Source: Sepiola atlantica (taxonomy: Eukaryota > Mollusca > Cephalopoda > Sepiida > Sepiolidae). From it: DNA of 64,000 nucleotides. How positions within the stretch are numbered: position 1 is the stretch's first letter; each line of letters starts with the position of its first letter. Positions 9,451 to 22,199 of this stretch are shown in pieces. The notes under the pieces are model-generated. The model was not told where the DNA came from. It saw nothing but the letters and a program-made list of their open reading frames with translations, and searched no databases. The DNA is taken from NCBI GenBank assembly GCA_963556195.1, contig OY744522.1, forward strand, positions 41,130,263-41,194,262, in the 5' to 3' direction. The position numbers were made by a program, and so were the translations under genes.

Positions 9451-11515
9451 TCGTAGGGAAGCAAGTAAGAATGAATACGTGAAGTAAATAAGAAAATGGT
9501 TAAAATAAGGAAATAGCAGACATATTAGCAATAATATTATTCACCAGTCTGACATAAGGCTAACGCTTCTAAGCGCTCTGATCAGTTCATACATTACATG
9601 CATAAAAAGTGACTTTTACAAAAGAAAAAAAGGAAGTGCACCAGAGAAACGGCAAAGTAATAATAGCAGAAACAAGATGGCGAAAAAATCAAACTGTGTA
9701 TCGTAGAGTAATTCGAATGAATAATATGTTGGGACAAAAATAGGCGGGAAAATGAAAGAAAACGATGTATGTGAATCTTATCTCGCCGTAATGAGATTAC
9801 AATGGCGGTCAAAACTTCAGCAGGAACTTCTATTCAAACAACACCGTAATAACATTGACCAATTTCCAACAAATTCCATCCAGCTCTTCAAAATTCGACC
9901 AACCCGCGGCTTTTAATCCGTCTTTTTTAAGTCAGCTTCTTACTAGATATGCAAATTAGTTATTAAACCATGCAAATTAGTTCCAACTCTGGAAAGCGGT
10001 CTGAAGCTGCTAATTCTTTTTAATTTTCGTCTCCCATTGTTACAGAAAGCAGATTTAAAATTTAGAATAATTTAGCAAACAAGAAAACAGGGTGAGGAAC
10101 ACAAACACAAATATAGATGAAATAAAAAACAGTAAAACGGAGAAGAGAAAACAAATATGGCGGACATACATAATAAACTATAAAATACGAATAATGGAGA
10201 GAAACAAACGAATGATGGTGCAAGATAATAATACAGATGAAAAGAAACAAGGGTTCAAAAGAGTAAAACATCGAAAGGTAAATGTGGTGGAAAGAACAAA
10301 ACCTAGAAAAGATGAGTGAAACGAAAGAGAAATGATGATAATGATAATTCTAATTATCCAATATACTACGGTGGAAAGCAATGAAACCTGGTAAACACCG
10401 AGAATAATTAACAGTCGAAAACTCGTAAACAAAAAAACATAATTCATAGTAAACGCAGTAGAATTAAATTCTTACCCAACTCGTATATTTTTAAATTTAA
10501 GCCCCTTTTTAATTAATAATTTTATCTCAATGAAAGTAATCCTATCGACACATGAACACCGAAATGACGATGCAGCCAATTGCTTAACTTCGGTTAATTT
10601 CACGCTAAGAACATAATAAAAATATTACTATTTACTCGATCACAAACCCCCAGTCTGAGGAAAAAGTTCCCCCAAACAAAACCACTCCGAAAATCACACG
10701 TAAGTTTAGTGAAGTTAAACGATCATCCCGACGGCACTATATGTGTGTTTGTGTGTCGATAAAACAGCTTTTATCGAATGACAATTTGAAATCTTACGGA
10801 CAGTTTCGATGCGTTAAAATTATACTGGTCGGTAGATAGTTCAATTATTTGTTGTTTATGCTTTCTGTATTCGAGTACTTTACGATGGACTATTCTAAAC
10901 TTTTACTCAAAATACTATGACGGACAGAAATAAAACCTTGAATTGAGAAAGGATGCGAATAAAACTATTAGAAACGCAAAAAGTTACAAACGATTACGGA
11001 AGCGAATAATAGTATAGCAGAAAAGAAGAATGGACAGTAACGAGGAGAAAATAAAAAGACAATATGTCAGAAAGACAGAAAATATTGAAACAAAATTGGG
11101 ATACGAATAAACAATATGGCGGATGAAACGAAAACGTACGAACGATGATGAAATAAGAATAACATGGCAGGCAGGAGTAAATGTGAGAGAGCGGAAATAA
11201 AAACTGAAGGAGAATGTGGCTGGAAAAGAAGGAAAGATTAAGACAGAGAGAATACCGAGAAAGCAAACAGATGCAGGAGAGAGAACAAAAAGCGCGCGGA
11301 ATGGCAAGAAAAACTGACAGAAAGGAGAATCAGTGAAATATTTTTAGCAGATATAATCTCGAACTGCAATCTCGAGATCTCACCAGGAAAAACGTTAATC
11401 TTGAAGCAGGGGAAAGACGATGGAAGGGTCTGGTAGTTGATGGGTAGGGGTCGAGAAATAAGGCAGTTAGCACTAAAGACAAAGAAAAATGAAACACAAC
11501 TTACATAAAATAAAA
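9451..11515. other. Noncoding, purine-rich plus strand
   Basis: About 2 kb with a noticeable excess of A and G on the plus strand. Several 60-107 codon open frames exist on the complementary strand (for example 10984-11307), rich in Phe, Ser, Leu and Tyr as expected from such composition. No domain is recognised, and I see no gene. Confidence 0.6.
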
Positions 11516-11517
11516 TA

Positions 11518-11548
11518 AAATAATAAATAAATAAATAAATAAATAAAT
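11518..11548. repeat. (AATA)n microsatellite
   Basis: Tandem AATA units following AAAT units. Confidence 0.85.
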
Positions 11549-11816
11549 CGAAAAAGAAAATAATGTACTGGCAATGTGAAGTTACGTTTTTGCCTTAAAC
11601 AAGTCGTAGGTGAGAATGCATTGGCGCACGAGGTCATAGAAATAAGAAGAATGAAAAAAAAGAACGACAGAAATAAAAAGACATTTTTAAAAAGTATAAC
11701 GATAGAAAGCGGTTAGACTAGAACTAAGGGCAAATGAAAAAATGAATAATTAAAAAAATCACCATGAAATAAAAAGCATAGCAAAACAAAAAAAAATACT
11801 GCTACTAATAATACTT

Positions 11817-11908
<92 letters not shown>

Positions 11909-11909
11909 A
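11817..11909. repeat. (ATG)n microsatellite
   Basis: About 31 uninterrupted ATG/GAT triplets. Frames across it give poly-Met, poly-Ile or poly-Asp and do not indicate a gene. Confidence 0.97.
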
Positions 11910-12525
11910 CAATGTGTATTAAAAAAATCGCAACTTTTAAAGCAAGGGGACCATTCTGAGTTAAGGTGGTACTCTGAAAGCGCCAGATCCCAACCGTAAA
12001 AAAGAAGGTATTTACGTTTCATCAAAGGACCGCGAAATTCTTGCCCATGGCTGCGATGTGCGATTACGCTGATATCCAATAAAAAAAAGACCAAAATAAA
12101 AGACAATAAATAAAAAGAATAAAAAAATAAAGACTGCAATAACAAAATACAGAAATATTTCCAAGAATATTTTTTCCTTCAAAAAAACTCTTATTTCAAG
12201 ACATTCTGATAATGCGAAGATTCGCTCGAATTCCTATGACCAACATTAAAAAAAAATACAAAAAAAACCCAAAAAACTGACGACATCGAAGCGAGGAACA
12301 GTTTGAGTATCTTCTAAAAGATAAGGAAAGTTCATTGAGAATCAAATGAAAACGTGTCACTATATCTCGTTATTATGGCTGTACTCCATAAAGTGTTCGT
12401 TTTGTCTGTCTTCTTTACGGCATATCAACCCTTTAGGTGTTATTTGATGCTTAGAACCACACAAGAATAAGAGGGGGGAGAATAGCGACTGTATAAACTA
12501 AAGAGGCGTCATCTTTTTAAGCATT
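11910..12525. other. Noncoding, no feature recognised
   Basis: A-rich sequence between the ATG microsatellite and the RTE pseudogene, with no recognisable gene. Confidence 0.6.
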
Positions 12526-12527
12526 GT

Positions 12528-13700
12528 TAGCAAAGCCTTTGCGCGGGTTATCCTGATACGTCTGCAGAAGCTTGTAGAAGGTGTCGACCTCGAATCACAA
12601 TGCGGGTTTCGAGCAGAAAAATCTCCGGTAGACAGGATCTTCTCCTTCCGTCAACAACAGGAGATGTACAGAGAAGAGAAGATGCTCATGTATGTCACCT
12701 TCATAGATCCAACTAAGGGATTTGACCTTGTCAGCAGCGACGGCCTGTTCAAGATCCACCGAAGCTGCAGTGCATAATAGATTCCATCCACCTCAACATA
12801 AGGGGACAGTCCAGTACTGCGGGAGCTCCTCCAACTCTTTTAGTATCTGCAGCGGAGTCCAGCACGGCTCTGTACTTGATCCAACACTCTTAGGGATCTT
12901 CTTCGCCGTCCCCCTTAAGCACACCTTTGACATTGAAAACGGGTGAATCTATCTGCGTGTCACATCAGACGACGGGCTGTTCAACCTTACTCGCCTCAGA
13001 GTCAGGACAATAGTACGTAAAGTTCTCATCAGAGACATTCTGTTTGCTGACAGCGTAGCAGTTGCAACGCACACCCAGCAGGAACTGCAAGAACTGATGG
13101 ACCGCTTCTCCCAGGCCTGCAAAGATTTCGGGCTTACCATTAACCTAGACAAGACACCGAGATAAAACCTGCCATCATTGCCATTGACTATGAACTTGAT
13201 GTCGGTCAACCGTTCCAACATAACTGACACAATCTCCCTTGACATTGAAATCGACAAGAGGATCGGTAAAACAAATATGTACACCTTCCTCAGGCAATGT
13301 CCACCGTATGAAGGATTGGCGCATTACAAAGGACATCCTATATGGAGAGCTGGCATCTGGAAAGAGGTCCACCTGTCGCCCCATATAACTCCGATATAAG
13401 TATGTTGTGAGGCGCGACATGAAGGCAATTGACATCGACATTGGATCCTGAGAGGGCATTGCAGATGACCGTTCAAGGTGGACAGGAACTCTAAATAGAT
13501 ATCTGAAAGTAGGGGTGGAGAAGCTATTGAACACCGCTACGGAATAGCGTGCACTCAAAGAGGAGACCACAAATGCCAACAGTCTATACACCACACTTGT
13601 GATCTTTGCGACAGAGACTGCAACTCCAGCTTCGGTCTTTTCAGCCAGAAGCGACGCTACTCCAACCTAGCAGACATCCAGGGCAACAAGGCTATGCATG
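12528..13700 (+). pseudogene. RTE-type LINE reverse transcriptase, decayed
   Basis: The plus strand reads as the reverse transcriptase of an RTE-clade non-LTR retrotransposon across several frames. Readable pieces are KAFARVILIRLQKL, SQCGFRAEKS, FIDPTKGFDLVS (12700-12747, motif A aspartate kept), GTVQYCGSSS, SGVQHGSVLDPTLLGIFFA, ILFADSVAV (catalytic FADD changed to FADS at 13043-13054), MDRFSQACKDFGLTIN and LDIEIDKRIGK. After that the sequence jumps to a segment near the C-terminus (MYTFLRQ, then HYKGHPIW). From memory of the family, roughly a hundred codons are missing at about 13270-13285. A C-terminal Cys-rich finger remains (CDLCDRDCNS, near 13603) with its usual His lost. Stops occur near 12777 and 12945. 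It is inactive. Confidence 0.9.
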
Positions 13701-14789
13701 CATCACCCATCGTTGACCCTGACCGACGGAGTCCTGCTAAACAACATACCTATTGTAAATTATTCGTTAATTTATTTAGTATTTTTTTGCTTAGCGGCAG
13801 ATGAATCATGTTGATATTATTTTATACTTAAACAAAATATCTACTATAAATATTAATTGATTCGTTTTGTTTGTTTGTGTTACGTCATATCAACCCTTTT
13901 CCTAGTTATATAATGCATAAACACAATACCGATGTAAAACGATCCATTTGGTTCTTTCACGTGTCTAAATTAAGGAACTAGAAGAATACCCATCTCAGGA
14001 CGAGTAAAATGAATTCCCCGAACAAAATAGTTTTGCACCACTTTTATGCCTTCTTACGAAGAGTAAAATCAAGATATAATGATACTAAACCTTATTCCTA
14101 TTTTGATCAAAATACATTACATGGATTTGATTCAACAAAACGTCCCAAATTTAAGGCTTAAGCTAAAGGGGGTCGTTCTAAAAAGGTGGAACTCGTTTAA
14201 TAAGTGTATAATGACTATGAATCAAATTTAATGTAAATCTGAAATATTTGAATTTGCATAGAGAAGTTAGTGCCCATTTTATACCCGTTAAACGCATTTA
14301 AAATAACCCAAGAGAAACTGCAGTTTGAAGATTGTTTATCAATTAATAACTTATATTAGGTATGGGCAACGTTAATGGCCGATCGCAAAGTAAAAAAAAA
14401 TTTGAGCCCTAACTTCACTTTACAATTATTGTTTTATTAGATATCTCGGTGGAAATGTATTATTTCGTGTAAAAATCAGATTTACTAAATTTATATTTCA
14501 GGGTAAAAAACATGAATGTTTTATGAAAATAAAGCACCAAAAAATGTTAAGAAAAAAAATGTAAAACTGTAGTATAGTTCTTCATAATAATATCCTCCCA
14601 GGATTCCATTCTCCTTTTGGAAGGGGAGAGTAGTGTTGTATCTGGTCTGTAATCATGATACCATCAGGCATTGGCTCTTCCTTTTCTGTTTCGTTCGCTA
14701 TGATACCATCTTTTCAGCCATTATATCCTCCTTTTGAGGGCAGTGTAGTATATGCCAAAACATGCGACCAGGGGGTACAAATGTTTGCT
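13701..14789. other. Noncoding, no feature recognised
   Basis: AT-rich sequence without domains or clear repeats. Confidence 0.6.
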
Positions 14790-14790
14790 A

Positions 14791-14873
<83 letters not shown>

Positions 14874-14876
14874 TAT
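14791..14876. repeat. Compound (TA)n-(GA)n microsatellite
   Basis: About 53 bases of TA followed by about 27 bases of GA and a short TA tail. Confidence 0.95.
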
Positions 14877-14879
14877 AAA

Positions 14880-16088
14880 TTGAGACGATGTTAAATACAA
14901 TGTATTTACTTTCTAAAAACGTTTCATTAATTATCAGAACGTGTATGAGATTTTCCGGCAAATTTATTGCTTCTCGCCGTCACTTCCAGAAAGATCACAA
15001 CGCTTTTTTCTTTCAGTTATTTTTATGGAAAACAATGGATATTTCGCCGTTATCTCATTCGCACAAATATCTTTAATAAGCTTAGAGAGTCGAGCAGAGG
15101 TGATTCGACAAGAAACCCTACGACCATCCGGTAATTCTCTCGCAGTGGACGTTGACGTATCGAAGAAAAAACGCTGCACTGGCCACGACCGTCGGGTTCT
15201 TCTCTCCCCTTCGCTTTTAAACATAATCTGCGCTAATTTACGTTAAATCCTCTTTAGACGTTGAAACCTGTCAATTTTGTAGGATCCGCTGGTATTTAAT
15301 CTATCCCCTATCCCCACTACCGCCAGTTGGGGGTTTGGTGTTGAAAGAAGGCTTATTTTTAAAGTATTCTTAATGTTTCAATTGTGTTAGCATTATTATT
15401 TTATATTTTTTTTATCGTAAGGCATGAATGACTCAGGTTTTGTTTCGAAATATATTAATATAAGAATGTATTCACACGTACACACCCGCAAACACACACC
15501 TATATCTAATTCTATAGAACAAAAATAATAATAATGAAAAAAAAAATTTTTTATACTAATGAGTCACCACTTATCGAGGCCAAAAGCCACTCGAAAATAA
15601 AGGTTAATAAAATTGTCAGATTTATGACGAACAATACTATGAGAGGATTGGAAACAATGGATGTAATGGGCAGAATTTTATTACTAAAAAAACGGCTGGA
15701 CAAGTATTTGTTAACATTAGACTTTAAGACAACTATGTTAAGAAGTCAATAATAACAACGGAGAGTCTTATTGTCACCCAAATACAAGAAAATACCAATG
15801 GTCGTTGCAAGTGAGAAACCAATAGTAGCTGGCTGTTGCGATAACGCAAAGTCATTTGCAATGGTTATCGAAAAAGGTGAAGAGTAATGGAAATCTGGAG
15901 AAGCTTGTTGTCACTCAGACTCAAGTGAACAATCCTTGATGATAACCTGTGTGAGAACTCCTAGTATGAAATTGATAATAATTACAATAATAAACAAATA
16001 AAATAATATTTCCCTCTATAGTAATATTAGTAAAAATTATTAACCCCCACGCTAATCTAAATAAGCACAAAAACAGTCTGAATTCATG
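14880..16088. other. Noncoding, no feature recognised
   Basis: Short open frames of up to 101 codons overlap on both strands between 14888 and 15246 and show no domain. The frame at 15534-15752 (72 codons, Lys-rich) is also unrecognised. Confidence 0.5.
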
Positions 16089-16090
16089 TT

Positions 16091-16388
16091 TGATTGTTTT
16101 TTGCTTTATAATATAATTATTTATATTTAGTTAAAAATTAAACTATTTAAAAAATATTTAAAAAAAAAAAAAATAAAATTCCAATTTTAATATTGTTAAT
16201 TGGTAATAATTAAAAAAAATGTTGAACTTTTCTTTTTATTATTTGTTTGATTGTGTTTTACTTTATAATATAATTATTTATATTTAGTTAAAAATTAAAC
16301 TATTTAAAAATATTTAAAAAATAAAAAATAAAATTCCAATTTTAATATTGTTAATTGTTAATAATTAAAAAAAAATGTTGAACTTTAA
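16091..16388. repeat. Tandem duplication, unit 157 bp
   Basis: An AT-rich unit starting TGATTGT is present twice (about 16091-16231 and 16248-16388), offset by 157 bases. Each ends in AAAATGTTGAACTTT, and differences are limited to a few substitutions and A-run lengths. The duplication looks recent. Confidence 0.9.
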
Positions 16389-16889
16389 AAAAAATTATTT
16401 CCAAAAAGGGGGGGGGGATATAATGGGAGATTTCGGGGCAACACCGGTCAACATTTCCGATATTAGATATGGCGGTCATAACGGAGTGGACCTTTTCTAT
16501 TTAACCCTATTCAAAATAAGCACCAAAACGATTAAACCCATTATCAACAAAGAAGGGGGTAAGGTGTTAACCTTACGTCAGGGAAAAGATGAAAAGGTTG
16601 TATCATGTAATGTCGGTACTAATTTTAAGCTAGTTGACTGTACGGTGATAGCTCGACCATTTCCGTAAATCACAAACATTCGGGCCGATATGGGCCCCAT
16701 ATTTCCTTTGAAATGAGTGTTTAAATGCTTCAAATTCACTTCTCATCCTACTATATGTGACTCCAGTAAATCATTCGACTCTGAGTCAGTTTGGTTCGGT
16801 TCAAATTCTGTAGAAGCACCTAATTTTTGTCCACTTCGAGTATTTCGTCAGCAATATTCTGTACTGGATATGTCATTGCTATGTTTAAT
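16389..16889. other. Noncoding; one unrecognised 97-codon frame
   Basis: The open frame at 16375-16668 starts inside the AT-rich duplication and contains DFGATPVNISDIRYGGHNGV. I do not recognise it and cannot support a gene. Confidence 0.4.
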
Positions 16890-17280
16890 TCCATGATAAA
16901 TGCCAGTAAACTGAAATCATATGCCCTTAATAGGGTTAAGATGAAAATTCATATACACTAAATGTACAAAAGCAAGGAAATTCCCAAATTTTTACACTTT
17001 TATTGTCATTAAGGGTATGCGAGCACAACAGGACTATGTATTTTACTTGTAGAATTTTTTCTTCAGCGCACCTCACACACTCCATCCACTCATGCATAGA
17101 GATTTATACTGTAGTGATGTGATAATGAAATGGTTTGGCTGATATTTAGTCGGGCCCTTAATGACAATAAAAGTGTAAAAATTTGGGAATTTCCTTGCTT
17201 TTGTACATTTAGTGTATATGAATTTTCATCTTAACCCTATTAAGGGCATATAATTTCAGTATACTAGCATTTATCATGGA
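16890..17280. mobile_element. Long inverted repeat, possible foldback element
   Basis: The arm at 16890-17015 is the near-perfect reverse complement of 17155-17280. Each arm is about 126 bases and they are separated by about 139 bases. Arm landmarks are CCATGATAAATGCCAGTA and GGAAATTCCCAAATTT. The structure suits a foldback transposon, a MITE, or an inverted duplication of one. No transposase is visible. Terminal inverted repeats with target duplications were not identified with confidence. Confidence 0.8.
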
Positions 17281-18195
17281 ATGTAACTACTTTTATAAAG
17301 GCTATGCCTCAAGACAATGGTAATTTTTAAGGTTTTTCTGAATTTTCTGGAAAACTAAGGTATATGGTAAACTGAAATTAAAATGCCATCAACTAGACCC
17401 TAGAACCTCTATCTCTGCCAAAAATCAGCTAAATCCATCAAATAGTTGATGAGATACAGGGTGGCACACACGTACGTACGTACACACGGATAACACAAAA
17501 TCACTCCTGACCTTTCTGGATCTCTGGGTTGCCTTGACTAATGATGCTGAAATTCTACACACTTATAGAACCTATCAAATGAAAATCTTGTGCAAAGTTT
17601 TAACTAATTTGGTTTATTGGTTTTTCAGTTATGACTGATGAAAGAAATGCGATTTCTAGCATAGGCTGTTTTTGAGTCTATTAAGGGATAGAGCGCTATC
17701 GCGCCTCCCTTGATTTGTTAAAAATGTGAATCGTAATATATTTAAATTAACAAATTTTGGTTTGTTATGAATTAAGATACTGGTGTTTATATCAGAAATG
17801 CCGATGAAATATATTTAAATAAAATTTAACTTTCAAAATCCTAGTTTTTAAAAAAATTGCTTACCCGGCGCAGTTTACCCAGTCTAAATTCAAATTCTAC
17901 TTTTTTTGCGATGACCTTTAAAAAGCCTGAAAAACTATCCGTAAAGAAGGAATAAGTAACGCATCTCTTTCTTAACAATTTATATATTTCTTTTTCTATG
18001 TTGATTCAAACACTCTCTAATATTTATTAATGTTCTTATGAGTAGTTATCGAAAGATGACTACCTTTTCAGCGTGGGCTCGCAATTCGAATACGGGTGTC
18101 TGTATATATTACAAGCACGTACATAAAGTTGATGGTAGATTAAGAAATCTATTTATTTCTCTATAAAATTAATAAAGAGTAGTAATTCTACTTAT
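17281..18195. other. Noncoding, no gene recognised
   Basis: Contains a short (GTAC)n-like run near 17470-17482. The flank AAATCAGCTAAATCCATCAA to TGATGAGATAC resembles sequence common in animal DNA-transposon remnants, but I cannot assign it. Confidence 0.5.
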
Positions 18196-18200
18196 AATTA

Positions 18201-18231
18201 GTACTACTACTACTACTACTACTACTACTAA
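18201..18231. repeat. (CTA)n microsatellite
   Basis: About ten tandem ACT/CTA triplets. Confidence 0.9.
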
Positions 18232-18489
18232 TACCACTATTCCTACTACTAATAATCATCATGATAATATAGAAGTACAAGATATTATTGTTTTAGTTAT
18301 GCCAAAAAACTGCCTTCATAGATATATCACAGTTTATGAACTTTCAAATGGAATCAGAGTAAAATAAATAGTCGCAGTGGTTGTGACTCAACGGGTCACC
18401 GGTACTCTAGTATAACTATAGTTAGAAAAAATGCATAATAAAAAAAAAAAACGAATAAAATATATTCTTCAACTGCATTCATCTAACTT

Positions 18490-18930
18490 GCGCTTCAACG
18501 ATGAAAATACTATGTAAAACGTAGGCGTGACAAGAGCACACTCATTAAAACTGATGCGTGACAGAGCGAAATGTTGTTTCAAACTTTGAATAACCAAAGA
18601 AAATACTATTTTTATGTTAAGCGTTGCAACACACCAACATTCTATCAAACACTGAAACGTGACAGACCGAAATATTATTTTAAACTTCAGCTTGACTAAC
18701 CAAAGAAAAGGTCATTTAAAACTTAAGCGTGAAAGACCTGCAAAGGGTATATTCAAGAAACTGAAGCGTGAGAGATTGAAATGATATTTCAAACTTATAC
18801 GTGACTAACCAGAGAAAATGCCTTTTCAAACTTACCCGTAACAGACCAAAGAAAATGTCATGTAAAACTGAAACGTGATAGACTGACAAAAATATTAGTT
18901 TAAACTGAAGCGTGACACTCCCATCAACTT
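18490..18930. repeat. Degenerate minisatellite with GCGTGACAGACC units
   Basis: About nine diverged repeats of roughly 35-65 bases contain variants of AAACTGAAGCGTGACAGACC followed by AAATGTTATTTCAAACTT or CTAACCAAAGAAAATG. The spacing is irregular, as expected for an old array. The minus-strand open frame at 18716-18973 is a product of this repetition. Confidence 0.75.
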
Positions 18931-19106
18931 CACAGATCGACGGACGGACAAAGCTTCTAATAAAAACACCCATCTAAAACAAGAAACTGTCCAAGAACTT
19001 TACAACAAAATAAAGGCATTGATGAAACGATAACAATACAAAGAACAGAAGCTCAAATGCAAAATCTCTCAGAAACTTGGAAGCTCTTGAGAGATTTTTT
19101 TAATCC

Positions 19107-19109
<3 letters not shown>

Positions 19110-19169
<60 letters not shown>
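19110..19169. repeat. (TA)n microsatellite
   Basis: About 60 bases of alternating AT. Confidence 0.95.
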
Positions 19170-19171
<2 letters not shown>

Positions 19172-19498
19172 AGTTCATATATTTCCGAAAAACATAATAT
19201 TTCTGTGAGATATAGTTTTTACGGTCCGTTTCATTTGTCTTGTGCCAAACAACATTTTTATGTCAATATTGTCTCTGCAACACTACAAAATCATCAGAAA
19301 AATTCACAAAGAGTAAAAAGTTATTGGATTAAAATGTCTTGAAAAAACCTACACTATACAGTGGTTCATTTTTGGGTGAAAACAAACAAAATAAACCCAA
19401 ACAAACTGACTTATATTTGCTCTGTTATCAATGATTGACAATCATTAACCTGAATCTTTTAATGAGACTACAAAGTAAAAGGAACTGGTAGTATATGC

Positions 19499-19501
<3 letters not shown>

Positions 19502-19575
<74 letters not shown>
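19502..19575. repeat. (TA)n microsatellite
   Basis: About 74 bases of alternating TA. Confidence 0.95.
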
Positions 19576-19577
<2 letters not shown>

Positions 19578-20790
19578 TAATTGCGAACAACCATAATGAT
19601 AAAAAAACTTAACAGATGGGAAATAAATTGAGACAGAACAGAAAAATGAATAACAATAAAATATATCGGAATATGACATTGAGCACACGTATAACAGGAT
19701 ACCGAAATTAGTTCGTTGTAAGCGAAGAAATAAAAGGCTGAAGACGATAAAAAATTGCCGGTAAAAGTTTCAAGAAAGATATCCGATCAAATTTGGAAAA
19801 GGTTGAAAAAAAAATTCCAAAATACAAACTATAAAAAAAATAAAGAAAAGGTGAAATAAAATAAGAAAACAAATAAAGAGATTTCGAGAGGAAACGGAGC
19901 CATGATCAGGGCCTCCCGGAGTTATCGTCACCTGCAGAGCTGAGAGCTTCGATTCAAGAAGCGATAAATCTTCGACGTTTTATTGGTAAACGAGGCAAAG
20001 GTCACGACCTACTGTCATTCGGTGCCGGTTGACAAAAACATAAGTGAAAAAGAATAATAACAAAGCCTCATTTTTGGGGGCGAGAGAGGGGAGGGGGTCA
20101 AAGGTAAACAAGTCACTCTTAATCTGTACTCATCATTTCACACTGGGGATCACAGCAGCGACACCTACAGAAACACCATTCCCTACATTAATTATATACT
20201 AATACAAGAGAAAACATTATTTATCTGTCCATCCGTCTGTCTGTTTTTGTGCGTTCGCTGACTACATTAAAGCTGTCTGACATATTTTTCTCAAATTGAG
20301 CTGGGAGGTGTGTTCAAAAGAGGGTAGCGTTCGAATGCAATGCCTAGTGGAGACAATCCACACTCAACATTATTTAAATACAGAAGAAAAGAGAAACAAA
20401 TAGCAGGTATAAATATACATAAAGTTTTATATAAATCAAAACATACAAAATTAACATATAAACTAAGAAACAAGTAAAGAAAATGTTCGGTATTGAATCC
20501 CTTACTATAACAATGTTAATTGATTTTTGGGGTGCTGTGAATTGTAAATATGAAATCAGTGGCAAGTATCTGTGAAACAGACATGTTCAATCCATAAGTG
20601 AACAAAGAGAGGAAGAAGAGGAAAAATTGATACTTGAATATTACGTGAAATACGTGTTGGTTGGTTGATGTGAAGGGCGAGGTCAGCTGCCTGTGATTCG
20701 ACACAGGCCAATTCCGTTGTCCCCTTTCCAAACACACTGTAGAATTCATTCGTAAAAATTTCCAGTATTATCTTTGTTCCATGTTCAGAT
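19576..20790. other. Noncoding, no gene recognised
   Basis: A-rich plus strand. Short minus-strand frames (20291-20749) are hydrophobic, unstructured and unrecognised. Confidence 0.55.
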
Positions 20791-20792
20791 TT

Positions 20793-21113
20793 GTATATTC
20801 GGACTACTGTTCTCATCTTGGGCGTTTTTATCACAACGTTTCGGCCGATGTAACCTCCGACCGTCGTCACGTGTACTTTGTCGAACTCGGAAATCTTTCT
20901 GTCTAACTCGGGAATCTGGACGGAATTTCGAACGGAACCCTTTATTAAATCCACGGGGGTAGCATGCTCTCGTTCCATCTGCCATGACTGGGAAGAAGTC
21001 TTCAGTAATTCGCAATTCTTCGTATCGCCCGCACTGAGGATTTAACCTTTAACCGTCAGATGACTGAAACTTAGAACTAAATTATACTTAGTACTATATC
21101 CACTGCGCCACGG
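20793..21113 (-). mobile_element. tRNA-derived SINE, best copy of its family
   Basis: Reading the minus strand from 21113, there is a clear A box (TGGCGCAGTGG) and a B-box-like GGTTAAATCC, followed by a body shared with copies at 8735-9010, 38358-38640 and (plus strand, body only) 39130-39310. The body includes ACCCCCGTGGATT, AAGGGTTCCGTTC, CGGCCGAAACGTTGTGA and ends near GTCCGAATATAC. Four diverged copies in 64 kb indicate an abundant old family. A 140-codon frame on this strand (20556-20978) runs through the body but is not conserved as a frame in the other copies. Confidence 0.8.
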
Positions 21114-22090
21114 GTCTGGAAGGATGATCTCATGCCAACAGAACAGATATTACACTTGCCCTCCTCCCCTCAAATGTAGAGGTAACCCCAAGGACGACGG
21201 TATCATGACGGCAGAACGGATACTACACTACCCACCCCCAATAAGAAGATATAATGTCTTTGTATCATAAAAACAGAACTGACACTAGACTACTCCCTAT
21301 GGATTGAGCATTTAAACATAGTACTTTAGTTTACAATAGTATAGTAAACTGAATTTAGCATTACACTTTTATAGAGGAATGTAATAGTTTCGGCTCAAAA
21401 AGACAGACAGGTAATCTCCATAAGTAATAGATATAGTTTTAAAAAAAACATCAAGAGTAATTGTGGGTAAATTATTTTAGGCCTACGAATCTTCATCCTT
21501 GATTCGAGGCCAATTTGTTTCCAGAAAGTGGTTTATGATGTTAGGTTTTATTGTTTCAAATGGTTTTTTCATGCGTTTAGTGTTCTAAAATTGTCCTCCT
21601 GTGCTGACAAGATTTGTGCATTCAACCAGAACGTCTTTTTCTGTATGTTGATTTCCACGTGGACATTTAGGCGGGAGTTTTTGTGTTTAGAATGAAGGAA
21701 TGAATATATATGGTGTCGTCTATGTGTAGGTGGATCAAGGTGGTCTCTCCGTTTCTGCATCACGTTTTCTTTCAGTCTTTTTAAAAAGTGGTTGTATTTG
21801 ATAGGGATTGTTGTTAGTATATTGGTCTCATATTTGTTGCTATTTCATTTTCATTATTTTAGGTTTTAGGTCCGTATGCTTTATTTTATAGGTTTTTCCG
21901 GTTGATCATGTCGAATACTAATTTGTCTATTAACGGCTGTTTTTCTTGAACTGCTTGCCTTTGGACTTTCCTCCCTGCTCCCTGTTTACCCAACTGTACT
22001 AACATGCAGAAATATAAATGTAATGTGAACAAGCATCTCGCTCTCAAACTCCACCCTTAGGATGCCCTTATTATTCTGTTCCTAATAAAC
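21114..22090. other. Noncoding, no feature recognised
   Basis: No gene, clear repeat or RNA is visible. Confidence 0.6.
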
Positions 22091-22091
22091 A

Positions 22092-22199
22092 GTACGTCAT
22101 AATCACGTTGACACGCCGACCCCCGTTAGATCACCGAAGTTAAGTCACGATGAGCCTGGAAAATGAGTGACCATTTTGGAATACCAGGTGCTGTATGTG
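22092..22199 (+). pseudogene. 5S rRNA pseudogene or 5S-derived SINE head
   Basis: The segment aligns along the length of animal 5S rRNA. Landmarks are AATCACGTTGA, AGATCACCGAAGTTAAG, GAGCCTGG, TGAGTGACC and GGAATACCAGGTGCTGTA. It is about 108 bases against the usual 120, with a deletion around the GTACTTGGA region and many substitutions. It may be a dispersed pseudogene or the head of a 5S-derived (SINE3-type) element. No tail family was identified downstream. Confidence 0.85.

Noticed and set aside
20830..20900. Possible hammerhead in the CGGCCGAAACGTTGTGA SINE family (minus strand)
   Set aside because: A helix II-like pairing next to CGAAAC exists, but the CTGANGA core is altered (GTGACGA with an extra base), the base at the cleavage position would be G, and helix I does not form.
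20556..20978. 140-codon minus-strand frame as a gene
   Set aside because: More than half of it is the body of a dispersed SINE, and the frame is not conserved in the other copies.
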